A program made the translations under genes and the position numbers. From the NCBI GenBank assembly GCA_007115705.1, contig QXEO01002087.1, positions 558,001 through 622,000 on the forward strand: a DNA stretch of 64,000 nt. The letters are read 5' to 3'. This DNA is from Dactylis glomerata (Eukaryota > Streptophyta > Magnoliopsida > Poales > Poaceae). The notes beneath the pieces were generated by a model. That model did no database searches. It saw only the letters and a program-made list of their open reading frames with translations, and had not been told where the DNA came from. Positions 45,901 through 57,550 of this stretch are shown one piece after another (the first letter of the stretch is position 1; each line of letters opens with the position of its first letter).

Positions 45901-47414
45901 ATCTGAAGAAACGATGAAATCCTCAGATAGTTATTTACCAGTGACACAATGCTTTGGAGAAAATTATGGTTGTATCGATACATGTGTGAACATGGGATTA
46001 TTAGTATTTCTATATATTTTGCATGCACAAGAAAAGGCATATTGGCATTTTACAAATAAACATGAAAGGAAATAGCAACTCATGCATGCCTTAAGCTGGT
46101 TATCATGAATATATGAAGCATTAAAAGTAAATAACATTAATAATTTTAACTTAGAAATAATATGTGAGCATGTCACTGCGTCTACTTCAATTTTAGCGAG
46201 CAAATCGCTCATTTGAGGGAAGAATCCTACTTTCAGACTGTTTTAATTATACGCAATACCCTGATATTATAACCAATTCTACTCAATTCACTACATTTCT
46301 TGATAAGCGACTCTACTTATTTTAGATCATGACTTGATTCTACTCAGTTTAGAGATCTTAGATTTCGCACTAGCACCCATATTACTGTTCCATTCGAATG
46401 TGGGAAATATTATGTTCAAGATTACATTGTTCGGGATGAGCAAGACCCGGAAGGAACAAAGCCCTGGTAAATACATTTATTATAAAATCTCTTGTTTTTC
46501 GTTCTGTGTTCAAGTGTAATTAAAAAAGAAGCAATACCTGCTTTCTATACGAATAGAAATCATTGGAACCCAGAATTGTAATGTTCAAACCTGCAAAAAT
46601 AAAGCTGAAAGTATCAATAATGAAATAAATCAACTACTGACTGTAGCATGCAACAGGTTCATAGCCAATGCTGTGCTTTAGAATGGATCAAGACAAGTAA
46701 GCCAATAGCTGCATCACCTTGCAACAGCAGCTTGTCCAGCGTGTCCTTCTTCTCCTTATCAGTAACAGTCGCTTTAGCAGCTGCTCCGGAGAACTGTATT
46801 GCCTGCTCCACAAATGGGTTTGCTGAATCCCTGAAAGCTTTGCACAATCAGTAACAGTACATTACTACCGAAAATGAATTCCAACAACAGGAAAACAAAG
46901 CAAGAGTGATATGCAGCAATGTGACCCAAAGGTGATCAGGAACTCGCCTTGCAGAGGTCAATTGGAGCATCGAGTGTTTGAGGGATAGCTTGTAGGTGGC
47001 CTCCCGGGAAAGCTGAGGCGAGGTCACCTTCACATCTGTCCACCCCTAAAATTACAGCGCAAGGGCACAGGATAAGCAGCGAATCGCTGGCACGGAAATG
47101 TGAGGAGTGGGGGAGAGAGAGAGCTCGGCCTTACCCATGCCCAGGAGCCGGGGCTGAGCTCGTCGTGGATCGGGCGAACGATGGCGTAGAAGCGGGCGCT
47201 GGTGCTGAGGACGAGGCCGGGGTTGGGGCGCTCCAGCACCAGGTAGCCTCCCGCGACGAGCACCTTCCCCGGCGCCGACGCGACCCTGAACAACACACAA
47301 CCGCGCGGAGGTGAGTGGTGAGATGGCCGGATCGGAGCCCGCCTGATGAGGCAGATGCAGAATCGAACAGAGTAATTGAGCAGAATCAGGCAGCGCGGAC
47401 ACTCACACTTCCAT
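42903..47414 (-). CDS. PMK: Phosphomevalonate kinase (GHMP kinase family), complete
   Basis: Converts 5-phosphomevalonate and ATP to 5-diphosphomevalonate in the mevalonate pathway for sterols and other isoprenoids; plant enzymes have been placed in peroxisomes. Ten exons on the minus strand: 47407-47414, 47135-47285, 46948-47045, 46718-46830, 46538-46590, 45513-45902, 45309-45410, 43876-44103, 43386-43508, 42903-43169. Joined they form one open frame of 1533 nt, 510 residues, the normal plant length. Motifs: N-terminal ASAPGKVLVAGGYLVLE (5-21), the glycine-rich ATP loop KTGLGSSAA (183-191), and the C-terminal GVPGAGGFDA (445-454). The first exon holds only eight coding bases. Intron 3 has a GC donor; the others are GT-AG. 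Intron 7 carries a transposon-like insert. A foldback element lies upstream. Very likely functional. Confidence 0.95.
44612..45190. repeat. Probable hAT-like DNA element in PMK intron 7
   Basis: Both ends carry many copies of TAGCC(G/C)GCTATA-like words in opposite orientation: left AATAGCCCGCTATAACCCGG; right end, reverse-complemented, starts TTTAAATAGCTGGCTATTG. No target duplication was fixed, so the boundaries are approximate. Confidence 0.45.
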
Positions 47415-47784
47415 GGTCTTCTCCTTCGCCGCGACTGAACCGGAGCGCGATGCGGCGGTGCCCGACACAGTGGGGATGTCTGGCGCGCAAGCAGAGCAGT
47501 AAGTTTCTGGCTGCGGCGGAGGAACCGAGGATGAACGGTGGCTGGCTGGACCGTGGACTGGGGGCTGGGGCGACGGCGCGCGGAGAGCGGGGCGTTGTGC
47601 TGTGTACGTGCGCGCGGGGTCGCAGCTGGCCCAGTCGCCGGAACGTGGCGATCCCAGGCTCGATCTCGTTGACGTCCGGCGGCAGTAGAGCAGCCACCAC
47701 GAACGTGGACTGAGCACGACCACGTTACAGCGGGTTGTTCTGGGGACTTGTGGCTTGGGCCGTGGCCCATACTGGAAGCTCTAT

Positions 47785-48003
47785 GGCCCCCTTCTTTTCA
47801 GCTTATTTTCCAGATTCTCCCAGAAGCTACCCTCCACCAGCTTCTCCCAGAATCTCGTTTCTAAAATTTGCACAACAATCTAGATAAGTATTGGGAAGAC
47901 TAATCTAGATTGTTGTGAAAATTTTAGAAACGAGATTCTCGGAGAAGCTGGTGGAGGGTAGCTTCTGGGAGAATCTGGAAAATAAGCTGAAAAGAAGGGG
48001 GCC
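47785..48003. mobile_element. Foldback MITE with 100-bp arms
   Basis: The left 100 bp and the reverse complement of the right 100 bp match at 98 positions; the loop is 19 bp. Ends are GGCCCCCTTC. TAT on both outer sides (47782-47784, 48004-48006) may be the target duplication. It sits 371 bp upstream of the PMK start codon, on the promoter side. Confidence 0.85.
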
Positions 48004-48229
48004 TATATCATACCAAGCTCGATCGTGTTGATGGGCTAAACCCAACTAACCAGGCCACAGCTTCCGCACTGCAGACTAGTGGCCTGGTGGGCCTATCCGT
48101 ATCGGAAGGCCTTCCATGGCGAATGAGTGTCGCCTGAATTTCACTCAGAAAACAGACGTTCCTATAGAAAATAGAACGGTCTATTTTTTTAAAAAAAATG
48201 AGACTTGGGGGTTAGACGGCCCTCCAAGC

Positions 48230-48345
48230 AGTTTAATAGAAGATTTTTTTGGTGGGTACAACGAGGGAGCGAGCGCTAACACTCGAACTCAAGATCTCGC
48301 GGGTAGGGTAGGTATCAACACCTCCCAACCATCCAGCCTATGCCT
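48230..48345 (-). mobile_element. Possible SINE remnant
   Basis: On the minus strand GGATGGTTGGGAGGTGTTG and, about 35 bp on, GAGTTCGAGTGTTAG resemble the A and B boxes of a tRNA-derived polymerase III promoter. An AT-rich tail follows. No target duplication was confirmed. Confidence 0.4.
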
Positions 48346-49043
48346 CGGTTCACAACAGTCTAGGCCTCTATCTATGGTTTCATTTTTTCAGTGAATAAAA
48401 AGAACATAGTAAGCTCTAGTTTTCTTCTCCTAAAACGAATAGAAGCTCTAGTTTGACTGTTTTAGTACCCATACTCCAGAGCTGAAAATATGTTCATCCA
48501 GAGTTGGATCAAGCAACGGAATAACTAGCGAAGATGCGGTTTCATTTACACTGGGAAAATAGAACAGCAAAATCTGACCCATGCTATTTACTCATACTTT
48601 CGATTTGCTACAGTGCACGCACTAGTGGATGTTAACGTAGCTCTCGCGCACGCGGGACTGAAACGTTGCTTTCACCATTCATCCTGCCTACAAAAACCGC
48701 CGCATGGCAGATAGGCCGCTGGACGACTAGCCCTGATAGATAAATAGCTAAAGCTACCACCGGAGTAGGTATAAATCGTTGCGATGCAGTTAGTTAGTTA
48801 GAGAGGAATCTCGCTCGCTCGCTGCATGCAAACCACCAACATAGCAGGGGCCCTCCTGATGCAAATCGCCCATCTGATCGATGATCAACATGCTAATAGG
48901 TCAGATAGCTAAACCGCAAACAAAATAATTCCGTCCCCGCTTAAACAAAGCGCGGTCAATGGGTGTCGCAGGCGAGCTCAATCGATCTGTCGATCGATCG
49001 ATCGAGCTCTCCGGTTTCTTCCGACAGGGACACGTTGCCGTCC
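48346..49043. other. No gene recognised
   Basis: Intergenic sequence, including a short (GATC)n-like stretch at about 48983-49005. No frame with family similarity. Confidence 0.35.
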
Positions 49044-49058
49044 ATTATTTCCCTGATG

Positions 49059-49621
49059 GAGCCTTTGGAGGAGGGCTCAGATGGAGCCTTGGCGATGGCC
49101 GTGGTGCCCTCGCAACCACAGTCGCTCGCCTCTGTTGACAGTGGAGTCTTGGCGCATAGCTCTGATGCTCTTTTTGCTAAAGAGCTTTGCGGCTTGCTCG
49201 CCAGTTTAGAGGCAGCTAGCCCTGGATATGGCAAGGATATTGCCTGTGTTCTAGCGGGAAAGGCTTCAGATGATATAATTAGAAAGGTGGAAAAGTCTTT
49301 CAAGAAGGTATCTATCTGGGGCAAAAGAAGGAAGAGGGCGTAACAAGAAATGCTTTGGTAGCCGCTTGTTTGATGAACCCTCTTTGGTTGTTGGTGCATT
49401 GGATGTTCTTTGCGGCATGGTGCTCCACATGATGTTGTTCGCAGTTGTGGTAGTTTTGGGTGTGTTTGTTGGTTTGAAGGTTGTATGCTTTAGGTTTGTT
49501 CTCTTGTGGTGTTGTTGTTACGGTTTTCGCCCGGTTTTCCGTTAATTAATTGGGCATTCTCTTCTTCTTAATAAATTGACGAGGCAAATCTTTTGCCTCC
49601 GTTTCAAAAAAAAAAAAAAAA
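49059..49621 (+). mobile_element. 5'-truncated LINE
   Basis: A 15-bp target duplication ATTATTTCCCTGATG lies at 49044-49058 and 49622-49636. The 3' end CTTTTGCCTCCGTTTC is followed by a poly-A run of about 17. The first part continues a frame ending at 49343 with a lysine/arginine-rich C-terminus (IIRKVEKSFKKVSIWGKRRK), possibly the end of ORF1. No reverse transcriptase is included. Confidence 0.85.
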
Positions 49622-49636
49622 ATTATTTCCCTGATG

Positions 49637-51300
49637 CGTCGATCGTCTGTGAGCTTGACGAACGGGACCTGACGAGAGTTGCTTTATGATAGGCTCCATC
49701 AGTCGATCTCCCAGCAGGAGAGAGAGCGACCCATCTCTATCCACTTCAGTTGATCGATCAATCCGTCAAGCAAATCTTGCAGCTTAGGTGCGAGAGTTAT
49801 GACCAAAAGTTGCAAATTAATTGGTCAAGTGGATGTCGCCTCCGACTGCCTCTCCTGGCTTGCAATGCAGCGCCATGACCGATGGATCTTTTGGTTCAGA
49901 TCGTTGTTCATGTGATGATTGGAGGCTTGTCATTGTTCTCCCTCGTCCCAGTGGGGGGCGCGTGGGATAAAATATTTTGGTCAGGGCATGTGAGACAATG
50001 TGGGTATGTTCCCTATTGAATTATCAGTCTGGCAGATTAGTTCAGCGTCTCGTCGTGCCTACGGTTGAGATCTGACTCTTTTTAGAATCTGAAAATGTTG
50101 AATTCAGTTAACTCGTTCAGTCGGTCGTGCCAATGAGTGTACATTTCAGCGAATCAGCGCCTCTTCAAACTAAACACTGACTACTTGAACTGCCCGTGGA
50201 TCAGTCCATGGGGTTCAGTAAACCGAGGCATTTCAGTTTGCAAGAACTGATCACCAGCTGCTCAGGAATAGTTATCGGCAGGTACTCCATAGATCATTGC
50301 ACTTTCAAATATACAATGCTAGTTTCCAAAAAGACATATGCCAGTAGTTAACTGAAATGCTAGAAAATCACAAGATCCAAGTAGGAAGAACGGTATTATA
50401 TAGGTATGGGCATAAGAAAGACTCGAGGGTTGAGGCCAGGCCCGCGCGCCGGCGCAGCGGTTCATGGAACTTAGACAATGATTGGTTCGTTGAGATGCCA
50501 ACGGAGCGCCATGCATGCAGGAAACAGATGGATGAACAGTTAACTGGCGTGGCGAGCAGCCGAGTACCACATCGATACAGAGAGGACGAATGATGGACGC
50601 CACGCATACGCTTTGGCTTCGCGAGAGTTCGCCAAAGTTAAAGGATGCCTCCTCATCGTTGAACTAAACCATTTTTCAAACAGCCGCTTTTGATGCAGAC
50701 GATCGACAAGTCACAAGTTCTTCTCCTTTGGGAAATTCACGTGAGACAATGATGGACGACTACGCATACAATGTGCCCGGCATAATTACAAATGATGATC
50801 GAAGGCAGATCGGAACGGGCCGTGCATGCATGGCCGCAGGTTCAGCTGTCGCGCGGCCGGGCCGTGCGCCGGGGTCCGGCCGGCCGGCCGACATCGTACA
50901 GTAGCCGACTAGTGAGATGCACTACGAATCCGATGTGAGTGAGACTAGCAACAGCGTGCGTGCGCTATACGACGCCGTACGTGCGTGCCCACAGCTGCAT
51001 CGGCCCGGAGACCTTGTCCATGGAACATGCATGGTGTCCATGCGGTGCACTGCACCGGGTTTGATCGATTACCGGTGACTTGACTTGATACGTGCGACGC
51101 GCGCGAATCCAGGGCCCGTTGGGGACGTGCTGTGTGGCGTGTGGCCTACGTCGTGCGGACGTACTCCAGGGCAAAGGTCGCACTCGAACGTACGCGCGTA
51201 CCTGCAGCTTTTGTTCACTTCAGTAAAGTTCAGTGTAAGCTGTTTTCCACCGGGCATGCGTTGCACGCCTCTACAAATTTCACTCATCCTACTTCAGGTA
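49637..51300. other. No gene recognised
   Basis: Mixed composition; several 60-95 residue frames on both strands without coding signatures. Possibly degenerate repeats. Confidence 0.35.
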
Positions 51301-51764
51301 CTATTAGGGCATCTCCAATGAGCCGACGCATCGCGTCCGCGCCCGTCTGATCTAGTCCGACCGGACCGGTGTGTCATCGCGTGCGCACTCCTAGCGGTGC
51401 GACGCATTCAGACCGACACGTCTGGCCCGACTCATCCTTGCCCAAATTTGGGCCAGGTTTGCGTCGGCGCGGACGCGGGCGGATGACGCCTGTGTCCTCG
51501 CGTGTACCCCGCGGGCTCGCATGGCAGTGATCCAGATGTGACTTTACGCTGCTGGCGGCCTGACGCCTGCACTAGGCGCGATGAGGCAACATGCAACACC
51601 ATCAATGCCGGCGCAGAAGCTCAGACGCTGGCCGCTGACTCACGCGACGACGCCTGAGCTTCTGTGCCAACATTGATGACGAAGGCTCTAGGCCCACTCC
51701 GACACACACCACCGCAATCAGCGCCATGAAGATGCCGTCCTGGCTGAAGAAGACGAAGAACGAC

Positions 51765-52099
51765 TGACAAGGGTATAGTTAATAGAGCCCGTTAGTTGAG
51801 CACCCCTAAGGCCCGTATAGCTAGGCCCAATTGTAATAATAGTCGAATACGAGTTCCTACCGTATGTCGATATTGTAATCTGTGTCGGACCCTACCCGAT
51901 CCTCGAGACCTGGCCACCTATATAAAGGGGCCAGGAGGGGACGGTGTAGGGCAGATTGAAAGCAAGCCAGGTTGAACACCCAAGTTTACTTTCGACGCAT
52001 ACCTATTTTGACTAACTTTACCTTCGAGTTCATCCGACGCCCTATCTCCCCGATCCTAAGTCCTTCATCTAGGACATTTGTCGAGTTAACCCCTCGTCA
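51765..52099 (+). repeat. 5' LTR of the Tat-like element
   Basis: 335 bp, begins TGACAAGGGTATAG and ends CCCCTCGTCA. A TATATAAAGG box lies near 51921, upstream of the likely transcription start. Confidence 0.9.
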
Positions 52100-52101
52100 A
52101 T

Positions 52102-52118
52102 TGGCGCCGACCGTGGGG
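52102..52118 (+). other. Primer binding site
   Basis: TGGCGCCGACCGTGGGG, two bases after the 5' LTR; resembles the tRNA-Asp-like priming sites of Tat/Athila elements. Confidence 0.65.
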
Positions 52119-52135
52119 AACTGGGCGTTGGAATC

Positions 52136-55100
52136 ATGAATTCGACGGCTTTTTCGCTTTTAGCCAACAGCAGTTCAGAACTCGACGGAAATCAAGAGAT
52201 GGAGTTAACCATTGGAAGTCTGAGCATCATTATAGGGCCATCGGGTTCATCCCGCCTCTCGGATTCGACGAAATCAGATCCGTCGGCAAACAAGCCCGAA
52301 ACAGAGGAAACGTTGGAATCATCAGAAGACTCTTCCAACGAGGTAAACTCGCTGGTCAGCTTCGACAAAGCACCAATCGCAGAAGGCGACAAAATTCGGG
52401 AAAATTTCGACTCAGAAGAAAGAGCGTGCCAGAGGCACAACAAAGCAAAGGACTCTGCCGGGAGAAGCAGCGGCGTCTCCAAAGTGCATCAGTTATGCGT
52501 TATTATCACTGAAGCAGAAGAAGAAAACAACAGCGAAGGAAGTAAAAAGGTCGACAAGCAAGTCGACAAAATAAAAGAACACAACAAAAAGGAAAAGGAG
52601 AAAGTCCACGTTTCGGCTGGCGAATGGAGAATGATCAAATCAGCTATCAATCATGGTACAGAAGTACCTGAAGGATCGAGAAGAGAAGTTCTAATGGGCT
52701 ATCAGTATGCATTATACCAACACAGGAAGAAACTAAGGGAGGAAAGAGACATGGTTTTTCAAGACAATAACAGTGTATCAAGGGAGGAGTACTGGGAAGA
52801 CTATAATGAAGATTCAGAGTACAGCAGAGAAAGGCACGGAGACCCAAAGCACAATAGAAGGGTAATGGCGCGCAGCGAAGAAGAAAGGTACTCAAGGAGC
52901 CCTACCCCACAGTCAGAAGAGGAGGAAGACGACTTCATACAAGAAACGCCAGAAGCAGCATTGGTAGCAGCACAAGCGTATTTACTAACTACAAGGCCAG
53001 AACCTGGGGACCCGCGAGAAGATATGCACCAAGCCGCGATACGAAGTCTTGGAATAGTGGAAAGCAAGATCAGGGAAAAAGGCCCAGAGGCAAAGTCGAC
53101 AAGCTGCAAGGAAAATGAGAAGTTCAGATACAACTTCGCAGATAACGAGTACAGCGAGTCATCAGAAGAGGAAAGGCGGCAGAAGAGGAAAGAGGACGCA
53201 AGAAATATAATAGCGCAAACTCGAGTAAACAAATCACGTCATGCTTGGAGGGAAGAAAATTATGAAGACGACGATAAAGAGATGGGTGCGTTATGCTTTA
53301 CCCGCAGGGTTCGCAAAACGCGGGTACCCAAAGGATTCAAACTGCCACACGACCAACATAAGTATGACGGGTCACAAGAACCTACCCTATGGTTATCAGA
53401 CTATCTGCAGGCACTACAGATACTGGGGGGAACAAAGGCGACTGCAATGCAAAGTTTACAGCTACACCTCACCGGCGCAGCACGGTCCTGGTTGAATACC
53501 CTACCCAACGAATCCATCGGAAGTTGGGGGGAACTCAAAAGTCAATTCGCACGAAATTTTCGTTCAACTTATAAGCGCCCAGCATCACTGGAGGAATTCA
53601 AGGCGTGCGTGCAGGGGAAAGGCGAAACTCTACGTTCGTATATACAACGCTGGAGTATAATCAAAAACTCAGCAGAGGACGTCTCCGACGAATGAGCAAT
53701 AGACGCCTTTACGGCCGGACTTCGTCGCTCAGATCTCATGGAAGAAATAGGAAGAACAAGACCTACGACAGTAGCCGAGTTAATGGAACAAGTCAACAAA
53801 TTCGCTGATGGAGAAGACGCATACAATAATAAAAGAGGACGTTCACCAGAAGTCGACAGAATAAGCAGACAAAGGAGACGATACCGCAACAGGGGTAACC
53901 AAGAAAGACGAAGTCAGGTAGCCGCGGGCTACGTAGTAGAAGAAAAGGAAGGATATGAAAGTAGGAGGTTTTAAGCAAAAGGAGTAGAAAAATCAAGATA
54001 CTCCGGTCCTTCGGCCGAGGATATGCTATATGGACCTTGTCAAATCCACTACGCATATCTCGACGGGAAAAGACTCTCAAATCATCAAATGAAGGATTGC
54101 AGAACATTCCTAAGGCTGCAAAGTGCCATGGGCTCAGGTCAAGGAGAAAAACACAGAAGTCAGGGATATCAAATGCAAAGGCTAGCAAGGCACTTAGAGT
54201 CAAAAGTTTACATATCAGCCATGATTCAACCGATGCCCAAGTCAAAGAAAGAGCGAAAGAGCATATCCAGGCAAGTAAACCTAGCAATATCATTATCACC
54301 AGCTACCACAGAGTACCTACGGTGGTCAGAACAACCAGTTAAGTTCAGTAGAGCAGACCACCCGAGGAAAGTACCCAGGCCAGGCCACTCGCCTATGGTT
54401 TTAAAGGCGCAAATATGAGGGTACGACATCGGAAGAGTGTTCATGGATGCAGGGAGTGGCATAAACTTAATATATGCTCGAACCCTAAAGGCAATGTGCA
54501 TCTCGCTGACGAGTCCGAAGCCAACAGATTGCTCTTTCCACGGAATAGTACCAGGAGCCGCAAACTACCCTTTGGGAAGAATAGAACTCGATGTCTGTTT
54601 TGGCAGTAGCGGCAACTACCGAAGAGAGAAGCTGGAATTCGAAGTTATGGACTGGCCGTCACAATATCATGCAATCCTGGGGCGCCCAGCATTTGCAAAA
54701 TTCATGGCAGTACCACATTACGCGTATCTTACATTAAAAATTCCAGGGCCTAAAGGAACAATTACAGTACAAGGGAGCTTTGAAGTAGCCAACACATGTG
54801 ACATAGAATTCAACAGGATGGCGCAAACCTTCGGCATAACAGCAGAATATGAGAGGTTAAAAGGAGAAACGGATCATAATGTGCTACCCGACGTTGGACG
54901 ATCCCTGCCAGATCAGGCTTTCGACACAACGCAGGACTCGAAGAAAATCCAGGTCCACCCTACAGATCCAAACAAGACGACATCAATAGCGGTGAACTTG
55001 GATCCCGCATAGGAAGGCGCGCTCGTCGAGTTCCTCCATGAGCGCTGGGAAATCTTCGCCTGGTGTCCCTCGGACATGCCAGGGGTTTCCAGGGAACACG

Positions 55101-57244
55101 TCGAGCACGCACTAAATATAGACTCCAAGGCAAAACCAGTCAAGCAACCATTGAGACGATTTGATAAACCTAAAAGGAAGGCGATAGCATCAGAATTGCA
55201 CATGCTAGAAAATGCCGGATTTATCAGAGAAATCAAAACTTCGAGTTGGGTTTCGAACCCAGTCATAGTACCCAAGAAGAACACAGACGTACAAAGAGTA
55301 TGTGTCGACTACACATCTCTCAATAAGCATTGTCCAAAGGATCCTTTCCCTCTACCCCACATCGATCAGATAATCGATTCCACAGCGGGATGCGCGAGGC
55401 TTTCATTTTTGGACGCATATTCTGGTTACAATCAGATCAAATTGAAGAAAGAAGACAAAGAAAAAACGGCCTTCATCATACCATACGGAGTGTTTTGCTA
55501 CCAAGTAATGCCGTTCGGCCTAAAAAATGCAGGAGCAACTTATCAACGGATGATGCAAAATTGCCTCGAAAGCCAAATAGGACGCAATATCCAAGTCTAC
55601 ATTGATGATGTAGTCATCACCACAAGAGAAGAGAAATCTTTAATCAGCGACTTGGCAGAAACCTTCGACAACCTGAGCAGGTACAAGCTTAAGCTCAACC
55701 CGACAAAGTGTTCCTTCGGCGTATCAGCGGGACAACTTTTGGGGTTCTTGCTATCATCACGAGGAATAGAGGCAAACCCAGAGAAGATTAAAGCAATCTT
55801 AACAATGGGGAAACCCACGAAACTACACGACGTACAGAAACTCGCAGGACGCGTCGCGGCTCTAAGTCGCTTCGTTGCTCGACTGGGGGAGAAGGCGCTT
55901 CCTTTTTATGCACTTATGAAGAAATCAGACGATAAATTTGAATGGACAGAAGAAGCAGATGCAGCGTTTGCACAGTTGAAAAAAGTGCTTTCCACGCCAC
56001 CAGTGCTGGTCGCACCAAAAGAAAAAGAACCACTACTATTGTACATCGCCACAACTCATCAGGTGGTGAGTACAGTATTGGTAGTCGAAAGAAGCGAAGA
56101 AGGAAAAGCCCATGGCGTCCAGAGGCCGGTATATTTCATCAGTGAAGTGTTATTTCCAACAAAACAGAGGTACCCGCACTATCAGAAGCTGGCATACAGT
56201 GTTTTCACAACCGCACGTAAACTGCGATAGTACTTTGCGGTGCACCCGATTATAGTGGTCAATGAGGCGCCACTGTTGAGTATATTAAACAATCCTTCAG
56301 CAACATGACGTGTCTCTTTGTGGGGAATCGAGTTGTCTCCCATGGACATCACGTACGAAAAAAGGAAGGCGATCAAGTCGCAAGTCTTGCCAGATTTTAC
56401 GGCAGAGTGGCTGGAGCTGCAAAGCACGGGACCACCAGACTTATCCAGTGTTTGGACAATGTACTTCGACGGTTCTAAGAGAGTCCAAGGCGCAGGCGCA
56501 GGAGTAGTTTTGATATCGCCTCATGGCGACAAATTGAAGTATGTCTTAAGGATGAGCTTTCCACAGGCTTCAAATAATGAAGCAGAGTACGAGGCTTTGT
56601 TGCACGGAATGAAGATGGCTAAAGCATGTGGAGCAACTCGCCTAAAAATATTTGGAGATTCCAACCTTGTTGTCCAGCAAGTTATAAACAGATGTGACAC
56701 AATCAATGACAACATGATGGCCTACAAGAATTTGTACCACTATCTAGAAGGAACGTTCGATGGATGCGAAGTCTCGCACATAAGCATGAACAGTAATGAA
56801 GAAGCCGACAATTTAGCAAATATCGGGTCACAGTGTTTACCCATGCCGTCCGGAGTATTTTGGGAGGAAATAGTGGAAAGATCAATAAAAAGTGAAAAAA
56901 GTTCGACTACTACAGCAGGCTCGGGGGCTACGTTGCAACCGGAGGAGGTCATGATGATAGAAGAAACATGGATGCAGCCATATCTTGCATACATGATAAA
57001 TAAAAAATTACCAGAAGATGCAGTGGAGGCCAAGAGGATAATTCGAAGATCGAAAGCGTTTGTCGTGTTGCAGGGGAAATTATACAAGAAGAGTATTACC
57101 GGCGTTTTGCAGCGTTGTGTAACGCCCCAAGAAGGACAAACAATACTAAAATATATACACGACGGAGTATGCGGCCATCATGCTAGCAGCAGGAGCAGCG
57201 GAAGCAGCAGGAGCAGCGGAAGCAGCAGGAGGAGGGACGCTTGA
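52136..57244 (+). pseudogene. gag-pol of the Tat-like element with six in-frame stops
   Basis: One phase runs from 52136 to 57244 without any frameshift but with stops at 53693, 53972, 54416, 55010, 56228 and 56306. Order of domains: acidic N-terminal gag extension; retrotransposon gag domain about 53290-53790; aspartic protease with DAGSG near 54446; reverse transcriptase about 55200-55780 with YIDD at 55598-55609; RNase H about 55920-56230; archaeal-type RNase H starting at MYFDGSK (56459) and ending near 56830. The start of the integrase zinc finger (CGHH) follows at about 57170, where the sequence breaks. The catalytic integrase domain is absent. Confidence 0.9.
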
Positions 57245-57445
57245 ACCTGGGGCAGCGCCAGTCACTTTGGGCTTATTTTTGCTCCCAGGTGGGCGACCGG
57301 GACGACGCTTGGCTGGAACGGCCAGTGACGATCCTGCGGCGGCCGGAGTTGCATTGTTCTTGTTTTTGCTTCCACGAGGGCGACCTCGACCTCGGGGCGC
57401 CACCGGAGAGCCAAGGTTCAGACGGGAACCATCTGCATCAGCCAT
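57146..57445 (-). CDS. Antisense AT-hook ORF in the Tat-like element
   Basis: 99 residues on the strand opposite to gag-pol. It contains two AT-hook cores: RGRGRPRGSKNK (GRP at residues 21-23) and KRRPGRPPGSKNK (GRP at 50-52). Alanine/proline/serine-rich linkers surround them. AT-hooks bind the minor groove of AT-rich DNA. The last dozen residues come from integrase-region sequence read backwards, so the 3' part of the original ORF was lost in the same deletion that removed the integrase. Tat-lineage elements are known to carry an extra antisense ORF here, but its role is not established. Confidence 0.7.
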   Translation of the reverse strand: MADADGSRLNLGSPVAPRGRGRPRGSKNKNNATPAAAGSSLAVPAKRRPGRPPGSKNKPKVTGAAPGSSVPPPAASAAPAASAAPAASMMAAYSVVYIF

Positions 57446-57542
57446 GTGGACAAAGGAAAAAGGAAAACCCTAGATGGAGGGAGAAGATGATGCGGCGGAG
57501 GAGGAATCTGATTAGGGTTTTTACCCTTGCTAGAGGGTGCTT

Positions 57543-57550
57543 TATTTATA
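57543..57550 (-). promoter_or_regulatory. TATA box of the antisense AT-hook ORF
   Basis: TATAAATA on the minus strand, about 98 bp upstream of the ATG at 57445, with a pyrimidine-rich leader in between. Suggests an independent transcript. Confidence 0.55.

Noticed and set aside
47030..47770. 246-residue minus-strand frame over the PMK 5' end
   Set aside because: It reads through the PMK upstream region, exon 1, intron 1 and exon 2. The spliced gene model gives a full GHMP kinase, so the long frame is an accident of GC-rich sequence.
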